A stretch of 64,000 nucleotides of DNA from assembly GCA_964443225.1 (NCBI GenBank), contig CAYUCC010000017.1, forward strand, positions 1-64,000, given 5' to 3'. The notes under the pieces are model-generated. The model saw only the letters and a list, made by a program, of their open reading frames with translations, was not told the origin of the DNA and searched no databases. The translations under genes and the position numbers were made by a program. Shown piece after piece: positions 45,280 through 52,602 of this stretch (the first letter of the stretch is position 1; every line of letters begins with the position of its first letter). Source of the stretch: SSC4 sp964443225. Its GTDB lineage: Bacteria; Chloroflexota; Anaerolineae; SSC4; Amarolineaceae.

Positions 45280-45354
45280 TGGTATGGAACTGCAATCTTG
45301 CCGCACTGGGGCCCGCCTGGGTCATCGCGAGTGACATAAATCAGGAGGCAGCTC

Positions 45355-46257
45355 ATGGATCGGACATATGTGATGGAGTTGGTAAGATCGCACCAGGTTG
45401 GTGAACTGAGCCGGCGCGAATTCCTGGCGCGGGCCGCGGTGGCCCTGGGGAGTGTTACGCTCGCCAACACGGTGCTCGCCGCCTGTATGCCAGTCACAGG
45501 ACCGACGGCACCGGTGGTTGTGGCCACGCTGCCGCCGACACCGCAGGTGCCGCAGGAGGTTACGCCGGGCGTGCTCGCGCAGATGGTGAATTACCCCGAC
45601 GGCCAGGGTGGCACGCTGACAGCTTACGTCGCGCGGCCGGCCGGCGAAGGCCGCTGGCCGGCCGTGATCGTCATCCAGGAGTGGTGGGGTTTGAACGAGC
45701 ATATCCAGGACGTCACGCGCCGCTTTGCCGCCGAGGGGTTCGTCGCCCTGGCGCCGGATTTGTACCACGGCAAGGTCGTGAGCGAGCCGAACGAGGCGCG
45801 CAAGCTGGTCATGGCGCTGGATATGGACAGCGCGGTACGCGAGATTCAGCGGGGCATCGACTACTTGCTCAGCCAGCCCGCAGTGGCGGGTGAGACGGTG
45901 GGGGTCACCGGTTTCTGCATGGGCGGCGGGCTGACCCTGATGACTGCATTGGCCGAGCCGCGGGTGGGTGCGGCGGTGCCCTGGTACGGCCAGACACTGA
46001 CCGCCACGCAGGCCGCACAGGTCAAAGCGCCGGTGCAGGGGCACTACGGCAGCTTGGATGGGGGGATTCCGGTGGCTGCGGTGCGGGCGATGGGTGAGGC
46101 GCTGACGGCGGCGGGCGTGCCGAACGAGATGCACATCTATGAAGGGGCGCAGCACGCCTTCTTCAACGACACGCGTCCGAGTTTCGATCCCGATGCGGCG
46201 CAGCTGGCGTGGACGCGGACGCTCGACTGGTTCCGGAAGTACCTGTACGCGAAGTGA
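45355..46257 (+). CDS. Lipid-anchored dienelactone-hydrolase-family protein with Tat-like signal, 300 aa
   Basis: N-terminal SRREFL twin-arginine motif (residues 19-24) followed by a hydrophobic stretch and lipobox LAAC with Cys44, so it is probably exported folded and lipidated. The alpha/beta-hydrolase core has the dienelactone hydrolase triad: nucleophile C188 in GFCMGG, D235 and H267 (QHAFFND). VIVIQEWWGLNEHIQDVTRRFA is the typical DLH start. AGGAGG precedes the ATG. The substrate may be an ester or lactone outside the membrane. The stop codon lies in a 77-bp palindromic repeat element. Confidence 0.9.
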   Translation: MDRTYVMELVRSHQVGELSRREFLARAAVALGSVTLANTVLAACMPVTGPTAPVVVATLPPTPQVPQEVTPGVLAQMVNYPDGQGGTLTAYVARPAGEGRWPAVIVIQEWWGLNEHIQDVTRRFAAEGFVALAPDLYHGKVVSEPNEARKLVMALDMDSAVREIQRGIDYLLSQPAVAGETVGVTGFCMGGGLTLMTALAEPRVGAAVPWYGQTLTATQAAQVKAPVQGHYGSLDGGIPVAAVRAMGEALTAAGVPNEMHIYEGAQHAFFNDTRPSFDPDAAQLAWTRTLDWFRKYLYAK

Positions 46258-46328
46258 CCGGCACCGTGTCTGGTGGAGCGCGGCAGCGGATGGGGGTGTG
46301 TCTCAGGGTGACCAGGTGCCGGTCACTT
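46252..46328. mobile_element. 77-bp MITE-like element, copy 1
   Basis: Terminal inverted repeats AAGTGACCGGCACC (46252-46265) and GGTGCCGGTCACTT (46315-46328) are perfect 14-bp inverted copies. The left arm overlaps the stop codon of the hydrolase gene. A second element with the same ends lies at 47130-47208 with a different centre. Confidence 0.75.
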
Positions 46329-46359
46329 TGCAGGAATTCCTAATGTAGCCAACCATCTT

Positions 46360-46446
46360 AACCGCAAAGGGCACAAAGAACGCAAAGAATCGCTTGTTTG
46401 GTTGGTTTCGTACCGCGGCTTTGCGTTCTATGCGTCCTATATGGTT
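46360..46446. repeat. Imperfect inverted repeat of the AACCGCAAAG type
   Basis: AACCGCAAAGGGCACAAAG...ACGCAAAG on the left and CTTTGCGTTCTATGCGTCC...GGTT on the right pair imperfectly. A related sequence (CTTTGTGCCTTGTGTGTCC, then CTTTGCGGT) is at 56841-56908. These resemble widely scattered intergenic repeats. No gene lies between 46329 and 46560. Confidence 0.55.
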
Positions 46447-46490
46447 GAGGCTGCGCCACTTTTGGAATGACTGGTCACTTTGTGGGCGCC

Positions 46491-46519
46491 TTGACCTGTA
46501 TGCCCGGCCGTGCTAAAAT
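46491..46519 (+). promoter_or_regulatory. Promoter of the BrnT-like/CopG pair
   Basis: TTGACC (46491-46496), a 17-bp spacer and extended -10 TGCTAAAAT (46511-46519), about 40 bp before the toxin start codon. Confidence 0.7.
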
Positions 46520-46560
46520 CCGTCATCGATGTAGGCTGTTTGAACAACAGGGGTGCATTA

Positions 46561-46830
46561 ATGTCGCCTTACCGTTTCTGGTGGGACGAACTCAACATCG
46601 AACACATCGCTGACCATGGCGTTGAGCCATACGAAGCTGAGGAGGTCATCGATGATGACCTCCTCGTGGTTCGAGCAGGATAAGATCGCTACGCCGCGTA
46701 TGGCCAAACCGACGGCGGACGCTATCTGATCGTGGTCTATGCCGTCAAATCGCATCAGCGCGTTCGCGTGATCACCGCTCGTGACTTGACGAGCGCAGAG
46801 AAGAAACGTCTGAAGCAGTGGAGAGATTGA
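46561..46830 (+). pseudogene. BrnT-like toxin with in-frame stop codon
   Basis: The reading frame MSPYRFWWDELNIEHIADHG... DLLVVRAG, stop (TAA at 46681-46683), DRYAAYGQTDGGRYLIVVYAV... LTSAEKKRLKQWRD is continuous apart from one stop at codon 41. Flanking residues match the BrnT/DUF4258 type ribonuclease fold (VRAGxDRYxAYGxTxxGRYLxVVY). A single base change from CAA, GAA or AAA would restore it. The antitoxin gene directly downstream (one base gap) is intact, as expected if the toxin was lost first. Read-through or a sequencing error cannot be ruled out. Confidence 0.72.
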
Positions 46831-46831
46831 T

Positions 46832-47113
46832 ATGCCCAAATTGCCCAAGTTCAAGAACGACCAAGAAGCTGTAGATTGGTTCGATGCACACGACACCAGT
46901 GAGTACATGGGCGATCTGGAGCAGGTATCCCAACCGCCAGCCGTTGTGCGTACCCAGTTTCCGGTGAAGCCGGTGGACGTGCGCATGCGCACCGATTTCC
47001 TGGAGGCCATTCAGAAAGTGGCCGAGCGCCAAGGGATTCCCTATCAGACGCTCGTGCAGCGCTGGCTGATGGAGAAGCTGCGGCAAGAAGCGCCCGATTT
47101 AGTCGCGCCGTAG
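46832..47113 (+). CDS. CopG-type antitoxin (PF12441-like), 93 aa
   Basis: N-terminal FKNDQEAVDWFDAHDTSEYM is the toxin-binding part seen in antitoxins paired with BrnT-like toxins. The C-terminal VDVRMRTDFLEAIQKVAERQGIPYQTLVQRWLMEKLRQE is a ribbon-helix-helix DNA-binding domain. The ATG is one base after the toxin stop, so the pair was an operon, driven by the promoter at 46491. A truncated second copy lies at 48061. The antitoxin may persist as an orphan regulator. Confidence 0.82.
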   Translation: MPKLPKFKNDQEAVDWFDAHDTSEYMGDLEQVSQPPAVVRTQFPVKPVDVRMRTDFLEAIQKVAERQGIPYQTLVQRWLMEKLRQEAPDLVAP

Positions 47114-47129
47114 GTGACCATCGTATGCG

Positions 47130-47208
47130 AAGTGACCGGCACCTGCGCGCGGCGCGACTTCGTCAGCCGGCGCGCGTAACTCGATGAGCTGACGGTGCCG
47201 GTCACATT
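47130..47208. mobile_element. MITE-like element, copy 2 (79 bp)
   Basis: AAGTGACCGGCACC (47130-47143) and GGTGCCGGTCACATT (47194-47208, one inserted A) are the same terminal inverted repeats as copy 1 at 46252. The interior (GCGCGCGGCGCGACTTCG...) is unrelated to copy 1. It sits 16 bp after the antitoxin stop. 47209-47408 shows no gene; a lone TATAAT occurs at 47271. Confidence 0.75.
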
Positions 47209-47408
47209 TTCGCGGGTTCGCGTGGCACCGTCGATCCACCCCTGTACTTTCTCCTACACCCAACCTGGTGTATAATTCCATCCAGTTGACCGGACCAGCG
47301 ACCTCGTGCCATCCCGCCGGCACGAGGGGCTGGCGCCGCTGGCCCGGCTGCGTCGATCCGATGCGGCGCGCAGACCCACGCGCCTCCCGCCCGCCTGAGG
47401 AGTGACCG

Positions 47409-47557
47409 ATGCTCGTTTCCGTCAAAGACGCCTGCACCCTGCAAGACAACGCCCTCGACGTCCGTGTGGCCGACCAGATCGAACAGCTCGACGAGCTGAT
47501 CCGCCTCGAAGGACACGGCGAGGCGTTCTTTGCCAAAACCCACGACGTGGCGCGTGA
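47409..47557 (+). pseudogene. N-terminal stub of a DUF499-like ATPase
   Basis: MLVSVKDACTLQDNALDVRV... LDELIRLEGHGEAFFAKTH resembles the start of DUF499 proteins, large ATPases found in anti-phage gene sets with DUF1156 methylases and helicases. The similarity ends near 47541, only about 45 codons in, where the sequence switches to a helicase fragment in another frame. The ribosome binding site (GAGGAG) and ATG survive. The family call rests on a short stretch. Confidence 0.5.
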
Positions 47558-48046
47558 AGGGACAATGACGTCGCCAAGGCGCGCACGATCCGCCTGGTCG
47601 TGGCGACCGATGCGGCGTGTGAGGGATTGAACCTGCAGACGTTGGGCACGTTGATCAACGTCGATCTCCCCTGGAACCCGTCGCGGCTCGAGCAGCGGCT
47701 GGGGCGCATCAAACGTTTTGGCCAGGCCCGGCGCAGCGTGGACATGCTCAACCTGGTGTACCACGACACGCAGGACGAGGCCGTCTACCGTGCTATTTCG
47801 CGCCGGCTCAAGGACAAGTTCGACATTTTCGGCGGGCTGCCGGACACCATCGAGGACGAGTGGATCGAGGACGTCGCGCGGTTGGAGGAGATGATGGACC
47901 GTTACATCCATCTGCGCCAGCAGGCGCGTAACGCCTTCGAGCTGCGTTACGAAGCCAGCGTCGAACCGGACGCGCATCCCTGGGAGCTGTGCGCGCGGGT
48001 GCTGTCGCGCCAGGATATTGTGGCGAAGATGTCGGAGCCGTGGTGA
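47558..48046 (+). pseudogene. C-terminal fragment of an SNF2-like helicase from a defence system
   Basis: Open from 47558 (right after a TGA) to 48046. DNDVAKARTIRLVVATDAACEGLNLQTLG is motif V and LPWNPSRLEQRLGRIKRFGQ is motif VI of SF2 helicases; the tail SLDMLNLVYHDT-like segment, DTIEDEWIEDVARLEEMMDRY and NAFELRY are typical of the helicases found with DUF499 or PLD-type defence genes. The ATPase core (motifs I-III) is missing. The last residues before the stop coincide with the start of a truncated toxin-antitoxin copy, so both ends look like deletion junctions. No function is expected. Confidence 0.75.
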
Positions 48047-48060
48047 GTGGAGAAACTGAT

Positions 48061-48282
48061 ATGCTCCAATTGCCCAAGTTCAAGAACGACCAGGAAGCTG
48101 CAGATTGGTTCGATGCGCACGACACGAGTGAGCACATGGGCGATCTGGAGCCAATACCCGAACCGCCGGCCGTTGTGCGTACCCAGTTTCCGGTGAAGCC
48201 GGTGGACTTGCGCATGCGCACCGATTTCCTGGATGCCATTCAGAAAGTGGCCGAGCGCCAAGGGTGTGTCCGAGGAGGGTGA
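48061..48282 (+). pseudogene. Truncated second copy of the CopG-type antitoxin
   Basis: Matches the antitoxin at 46832 almost residue for residue up to AIQKVAERQG, then switches to CVRGG and a stop, losing the second half of the ribbon-helix-helix. Just upstream, GAGTGGAGAAACTGA corresponds to the last codons of the BrnT-like toxin, so a whole second toxin-antitoxin locus once lay here. It probably cannot bind DNA. Confidence 0.8.
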
Positions 48283-48292
48283 GGTTTTCTAC

Positions 48293-48323
48293 GATGACGG
48301 CATTGTGGTAAAATATTGTCATC
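48293..48323 (+). promoter_or_regulatory. Extended -10 promoter flanked by an inverted repeat
   Basis: TGGTAAAAT (48306-48314) is an extended -10, and GATGAC (48293-48298) with GTCATC (48318-48323) form a perfect inverted repeat around it, suggesting autoregulation of the small gene at 48361. Confidence 0.45.
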
Positions 48324-48360
48324 TCACTCGAGAAGCAAAGGCAAACGGCAGGTGACAACA

Positions 48361-48663
48361 ATGACCAGCACCACCATTCCTAGCGGCTTGTGGCCGCACT
48401 TTCAGGAATACGACCCGCAGCTTCTCGACCGCGAACAGGACGCCGACCTGATTATCCAGCGCACGCTCGAGTACGGCACGTGGGAGGAGCTGCGCTGGAT
48501 GATGACATCCTACGGGGCTGATCGGATTCGTGAGTTTGTCCGCCTGCGCGGTGAGCGGCTGCTATCGGCCGCGACGTTCACTTACTGGCGCAAGCTGCTG
48601 GGCGTGCGGCGCTGGCGTCACTCGCCGTTTGCCCGCGAGGCCAGGCAAGTATGGCCGTTTTGA
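48361..48663 (+). CDS. DUF6922-like antitoxin of an AbiEii-type pair, 100 aa
   Basis: LWPHFQEYDPQLLDREQDADLIIQRTLEYGTWEELRWMMTSYG... RLLSAATFTYWRKLLGV matches the small helical proteins encoded just before AbiEii/AbiGii nucleotidyltransferase toxins. The toxin gene follows with an overlap (ATG 48651 inside this gene) but is cut short after about 37 recognisable residues. The start at 48361 follows a GGCAGGTGACAACA leader; a longer frame from 48316 is unlikely. Confidence 0.7.
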   Translation: MTSTTIPSGLWPHFQEYDPQLLDREQDADLIIQRTLEYGTWEELRWMMTSYGADRIREFVRLRGERLLSAATFTYWRKLLGVRRWRHSPFAREARQVWPF

Positions 48664-48803
48664 CCCCCCATTGGGACGCGTTGACGTCCGAAACCAGGCA
48701 GGCTTTCCGAATCGCGGCCAGCCTGCCTGCCATCCAGCGTTATTATCTGGCGGGTGGCTACTTCTTGGGCAGCTTCGGCGTCAACCTGATTCGACTCGCA
48801 TGA
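48651..48803 (+). pseudogene. 5' stub of an AbiEii-type nucleotidyltransferase toxin
   Basis: MAVLTPHWDALTSETRQAF then RIAASLPAIQRYYLAGG is the normal N terminus of these toxins, which continue TALAL..GHR.S.DLDF. Here the frame departs right after LAGG and ends at 48801-48803, so the catalytic GS..D(L)D site is absent. A deletion junction is likely near 48755. The antitoxin gene in front is intact. Confidence 0.7.
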
Positions 48804-48845
48804 TACCAGCACCAACGTGGGTGATGTGGCGCATAGGAGGACCTC

Positions 48846-49217
48846 ATGATCATGCAGCTCACCGTCAATGAGACAACGGCGGCCCAATTGGAACAGGTCG
48901 CACGTGACAAGGACACAACCACCCAACAGCTTGCCGAGCAGGCGATTCGAGAGTTTCTGCGCGCAGAGGCCCGGCACAGAATGCAGCGCGAAATGCAGGC
49001 GTTTGTCGCAATGCACAGCGAGTTATTCAAACAATATCGTGGAGAGTTCGTGGCAATCCACCAGGGCCGGCTCATCGATCATGATCGCAGTCAGCTAGCA
49101 CTCTACCTCCGGGTCGAAAAAAGATTGCCATCCACACCCGTGCTGATCAAGCAAGTATTGGATGACCCTCAAGAGGTCTATACATTTCGTTCTCCCACAC
49201 TGGTTGACTCTCCATGA
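48846..49217 (+). CDS. Ribbon-helix-helix/DUF5678-like small protein, 123 aa
   Basis: N-terminal MQLTVNETTAAQLEQVARDKDTTTQQLAEQAIREFLR looks like a ribbon-helix-helix antitoxin domain. The middle QYRGEFVAIHQGRLIDHDRSQLALYLRV is typical of DUF5678-type proteins that precede retropepsin-like genes. AGGAGG is five bases before ATG 48846. The next gene starts in its stop codon (ATGA). Together they look like an uncharacterised two-gene module; the partner is damaged here. Confidence 0.68.
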   Translation: MIMQLTVNETTAAQLEQVARDKDTTTQQLAEQAIREFLRAEARHRMQREMQAFVAMHSELFKQYRGEFVAIHQGRLIDHDRSQLALYLRVEKRLPSTPVLIKQVLDDPQEVYTFRSPTLVDSP

Positions 49218-49498
49218 AGCTGTTAACATATCCGTACAGTCAAACGTATGTGCCGGCCATACCTGTGATCGAACTGGGCGTAAGCCAGCCTGGCAACCGT
49301 CAACCAGATCTTACCGTGTCAGCGGTCATCGATTCTGGCGCGGATGGCACATTGATTGAAGTCCGTGTGCTCGAAGCAGTGGGGGCGGCCTATTGTGTTG
49401 GTAGGGGAATGTCAGCATGGCCCGAACCCTGGATCGTATCCTCGTCGTGGACGTCGAGTCCACCTGCTGGGCCGGCGAGCCACCGCCCGGCGAGATGA
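49214..49498 (+). pseudogene. Retropepsin-like aspartic protease gene, 3' part lost
   Basis: MKLLTYPYSQTYVPAIPVIELGVSQPG... LTVSAVIDSGADGTLIEVRVLEAVGA fits the small retropepsin-like family, with DSGAD as the catalytic Asp motif (Asp-Ser/Thr-Gly). The family normally runs about 130 residues and ends in a GRDxLN-type segment. Here the similarity stops near 49390 and the rest reads into the exonuclease gene in another frame. Overlapping start with the preceding gene. Confidence 0.65.
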
Positions 49499-49974
49499 GC
49501 GAAATCATCGAGATTGGCCTCTGCCTGGTCGACGTCGTCACGCTGGCACGCATCGAGCGCCACAGCATCCTGGTTCGCCCGGCCACCTCGACAATCAGCG
49601 CCTACTGTACCCAGCTCACTACCCTGACCCAGACCGACGTCGACGCCGGCATTCCGCTGGCCGTTGCCTGCCGGCAACTCGACCAGCAGCACAAGTCACG
49701 CCAACGCCTCTTCGCCAGCTACGGTGACTACGATCGGGTCCAGTTCGAGCGTAACTGCGCCGCGTTCGGTATCGCCTATCCCTTCGGCCCGACGCATCTC
49801 AACGTCAAGAATCTGGCTGCGGTCAGTTACGGCTGGTCGCGCGAGGTGGGGATGAGTGAGGCACTGCGGCGGGTGGGACTGCCCCTCGAAGGAACGCATC
49901 ACCGAGGGGGCGATGACGCCTGGAACATTGCCGGACTGTTGTGTCATCTCCTGCGACTCTTGCGCAAATTGTAG
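49417..49974 (+). CDS. DEDDh 3'-5' exonuclease, 185 aa
   Basis: RNase T/DnaQ-fold nuclease of the ERI1/KapD type. Exo I is VVDVESTCW (D12 and E14 bind metals), Exo II includes FASYGDYDRVQFERNC, and Exo III is HHRGGDDAWNIA with the catalytic His and Asp. The pattern LTTLTQTDVDAG is also typical. It probably trims RNA or DNA. The start overlaps the damaged retropepsin gene, and a GNAT gene follows after 30 bp. The upstream region is a deletion junction, so the original promoter may be lost. Confidence 0.85.
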   Translation: MARTLDRILVVDVESTCWAGEPPPGEMSEIIEIGLCLVDVVTLARIERHSILVRPATSTISAYCTQLTTLTQTDVDAGIPLAVACRQLDQQHKSRQRLFASYGDYDRVQFERNCAAFGIAYPFGPTHLNVKNLAAVSYGWSREVGMSEALRRVGLPLEGTHHRGGDDAWNIAGLLCHLLRLLRKL

Positions 49975-50004
49975 GTGGGTAAAAGCCCTGAACATGAGGC
50001 AACT

Positions 50005-50481
50005 ATGACACGAGCGCGCGATAAAATGCAGCTGACGCTGCGGCACCTCGAAAACCCCGGCGCCTGGCCAGTCCGCTCCCTGCGGCCAGGCGACGCGCCG
50101 GCCCTCGCCGCGCTGATGCTCGACGCCTACCGCGGCACCGTCGACGACGAAGGTGAAACGGCGGAAGAAACGCTCGCCGAAGTCAACGCCATGCTCGAAG
50201 GCAAATACGGCCCTTGGCTGACCGATGCGTCCTTCGTCGTCGAGCTCGACGGTCGCCTGGTTGCCGCCTGCGTGATCACCCTCTGGTCGGACATCCCGCT
50301 GGTCACCCAGCTCTTCACCCACCCCGACTACACCAACCGCGGTCTGGGTAAATTCCTGCTCACACGCAGCATCAACGCCCTCTATGACCAGGGCTACGAA
50401 GCGCTCGTGCTCTACGTGACCTCGGGCAACGCCAGCGCCGAACACGTCTATGCGACACTTGGTTTCACGTTCACGTTCTGA
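50005..50481 (+). CDS. GNAT family N-acetyltransferase, 158 aa
   Basis: Acetyl-CoA-dependent transferase with the motif A segment TQLFTHPDYTNRGLGKFLLTRSINAL (acyl-CoA pyrophosphate loop R-G-L-G-K) and a final motif B region SAEHVYATLGF. The N-terminal about 20 residues are basic. ATG 50005 with GAGG six bases upstream is preferred over a GTG at 49975. Substrate unknown. The convergent membrane-protein gene ends 22 bp away. Confidence 0.85.
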   Translation: MTRARDKMQLTLRHLENPGAWPVRSLRPGDAPALAALMLDAYRGTVDDEGETAEETLAEVNAMLEGKYGPWLTDASFVVELDGRLVAACVITLWSDIPLVTQLFTHPDYTNRGLGKFLLTRSINALYDQGYEALVLYVTSGNASAEHVYATLGFTFTF

Positions 50482-50503
50482 ATCCAGGCCGGCCCACCCC
50501 TCA

Positions 50504-51124
50504 TCACGCGCCCACTGCCAATGATCCGAAGAAGTACACCTGCGCCAGACCCAAAAGCAGGAAATAGATCGTCGCCGCCCCAATCGCGCGGTGCGGCTTT
50601 TCGACCCACAACCCGCGTCCGCCGTCTTTGCGCAGCTGACGCGCATACTTGGGGTTGGCCATGCCAAACGCCGGCAGCGGCAGCAGGCTGAGCACGGCGA
50701 CGAACAGGTACAACACCACGCTGACCATTGATTGGGCCAACAAATACCCGCTGACCTCGCTGCCCGTGGCCCACACAATCGTCACCATACGTCCCAGCAT
50801 GATCAGCAGAAACGACCGGAACAACCCCGGACTCTTCATGCCATACGCGATCGCCGCCGCAAACAGGCTGTAGAAGGCGATGAGCCCCGCCAGGCCCAGC
50901 ACCGTCACTACGGTCGACGGGCTGCCGGCCATGCCACCCATCACGGCCCCGGAATGGATGAGGACGAACTCCATCACCAGAATGCTGATCCCGTACTCTA
51001 CCCAACGCCCACCTTCCACCGACTCCGGATCACGCCAGACGCGCCACAACCGGTGGGCCATCAAAAAACACGGTACCGCCGCTGCGATCGCCACCAGCCA
51101 CTGCCACGATGAGAGCATGACCAT
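50504..51124 (-). CDS. Integral membrane protein, about five to six TM helices, 206 aa
   Basis: I do not recognise a named family. The hydrophobic segments include WLVAIAAAVPCFLMAHRLW, YGISILVMEFVLIHSGAVMG, VLGLAGLIAFYSLFAAAIAYG, SVVLYLFVAVLSLLPLPAF and a last one near the C terminus (TIYFLLLGLAQVYFFGSL). Its start overlaps the stop of the upstream hydrolase gene by one base (TGATG), so they are coupled. It could be a partner or immunity-type protein for that hydrolase, but nothing in the sequence says so. Confidence 0.7.
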   Translation of the reverse strand: MVMLSSWQWLVAIAAAVPCFLMAHRLWRVWRDPESVEGGRWVEYGISILVMEFVLIHSGAVMGGMAGSPSTVVTVLGLAGLIAFYSLFAAAIAYGMKSPGLFRSFLLIMLGRMVTIVWATGSEVSGYLLAQSMVSVVLYLFVAVLSLLPLPAFGMANPKYARQLRKDGGRGLWVEKPHRAIGAATIYFLLLGLAQVYFFGSLAVGA

Positions 51125-52323
51125 CACGCCGCCAACCACTGCCGCAGCTGCTCGTACACTTCCGGCCGGTCGAGCAGGTCGAGGTGACTCGTGGCATAGA
51201 CGATCCGCTGCTGGGACGGGGGAAACGGCACGGCTAACGCGGGGTCCTTGTGGGATCCCAGGGCACTGCTCAGCGGTACGAGCCCATCACCCAACAACTG
51301 GCCCTTGAGACCATCGGCCGTGCGGCTGGTGGTGGCGCCGATGGCGTAACACGGCACGCCGTCGGGCAGCGGTACCGGGTGCCGGCGGTCCCCACGGCGT
51401 GCAAACCGATCGCCATCGGCCCAGTCCTCGTGCCGCAGGCTGCCGTAACGCAGATCGGTGATGCCCGCACTGCGCACTTTCCCCACGCGGGCCAGCGCGG
51501 CACTGTAAGGGCTGGCACCCAGGATGATATCGATCCAGTTGCCGCCGCGCTCCAACGGTGCGCCATGGTGCGGCGTGCCGAGGAATACCATCTTACGCAG
51601 TGTCTGCGGCCAGGCGTGGCCGTGCACTGCGCCGTAGTAACACGCGCTGCGTGCCACCAGCCCGCCCATGCTGTGCCCGACGATGACCAGCTCCTCGACC
51701 GGCACCGGCCAGCTCGCCACCACCTCTTCGAGCAGGCCAGCCAGCGTCTCGCCGTTGGTCGAGATGTGCAGCCCGCTGTTGTAATGGACGTAGACCGGTG
51801 AATAACCGAGGTCGTTCGCCAGCGCTGCCCCGTGGTCGTGCCCCTTGCGTCGCCACTGCCGGTCATTCATTCCCAGACCGTGCACCAGAAGCACGATTTT
51901 TCCGGAGACGGGCACGGCGTCTGCCCCGGCCTGGGCGACCAGCGGCCCACCGTGACGCAGCTGCATGCGAATCGCCAGCGGGTTGTTCGTATCCACCAGG
52001 TGATGACCGACGACGCCGTTCAGCGCCGCAAGCACGGCCTCCCGTTCGGATGACGAGGGCTGGTCGATGTCATCAGACGTGACCACCGCCATGACCGCAT
52101 CGATCCCGCTGCCCGCCAAACGCGCCACGCCGCGGATGCTGTTGTACACCAGCCCGGTGATGCCAATCGTCGGCTCGTGCGTGGGCGTGTCGAACATAAA
52201 CGGCGTGCGCACGATGTTGTGGTGCATCACTTCCACCGCGTTGGTCACACCAATGGTCGCGTCGACTACCAGTCGACTGAAGCCACGCACATCTGTTGGG
52301 TGAACATGAGATCCGTTTGTCAA
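51124..52323 (-). CDS. Alpha/beta hydrolase (PGAP1/lipase-like), 399 aa
   Basis: Lipase-like serine hydrolase: oxyanion region VLLVHGLGMND (about 144-153), nucleophile S218 in VGHSMGG, then FLGTPHHGAPLERGGN, and acid and base probably in LGDGLVPLSS and ATSHLDLLDRPE. The first 130 residues form an extra helical region that is specific to this group. No signal peptide, so it acts in the cytoplasm or at the membrane. The TGA overlaps the ATG of the membrane-protein gene. Substrate could be a lipid or polymer ester. Confidence 0.85.
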   Translation of the reverse strand: MTNGSHVHPTDVRGFSRLVVDATIGVTNAVEVMHHNIVRTPFMFDTPTHEPTIGITGLVYNSIRGVARLAGSGIDAVMAVVTSDDIDQPSSSEREAVLAALNGVVGHHLVDTNNPLAIRMQLRHGGPLVAQAGADAVPVSGKIVLLVHGLGMNDRQWRRKGHDHGAALANDLGYSPVYVHYNSGLHISTNGETLAGLLEEVVASWPVPVEELVIVGHSMGGLVARSACYYGAVHGHAWPQTLRKMVFLGTPHHGAPLERGGNWIDIILGASPYSAALARVGKVRSAGITDLRYGSLRHEDWADGDRFARRGDRRHPVPLPDGVPCYAIGATTSRTADGLKGQLLGDGLVPLSSALGSHKDPALAVPFPPSQQRIVYATSHLDLLDRPEVYEQLRQWLAA

Positions 52324-52526
52324 TTTGTCCTGTACTCGCGCCAGATGATTTCGATCAAGCTATCGTCCCACGATATCGTTCAATACGAGTCGTTCGGCAT
52401 TAGCAGGCCCTGCTTTGCACTCGCCTCACGGCATGATGACAAATCATACTACAGCATTCCGCTTCCGCCAAAACATCTCAAACATCAGCTTCCGCTTCCC
52501 AAGCCCAGACCTCTGATCGCCGCCGG

Positions 52527-52555
52527 TTGCCGTTTGTTCCCACATGCGATACAAT
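52527..52555 (+). promoter_or_regulatory. Promoter of the CSLREA beta-helix gene
   Basis: TTGCCG (52527-52532), a 17-bp spacer and TACAAT (52550-52555), about 45 bp before ATG 52603. The rest of the 279-bp divergent gap shows no gene. Confidence 0.65.
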
Positions 52556-52602
52556 CCCACAGTCCTGAAACGCACAGTCGATATCCCTTTAAGGAGGAAC
52601 CG

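Noticed and set aside
49214..49498. Fusion of a retropepsin-like domain to an exonuclease
   Set aside because: The two are in different frames and the protease lacks its C-terminal part; a deletion junction is simpler.
52177..52602. 142-residue N-terminal extension of the CSLREA protein
   Set aside because: The signal peptide and AAGGAGG both point to ATG 52603, and a promoter lies at 52527-52555.
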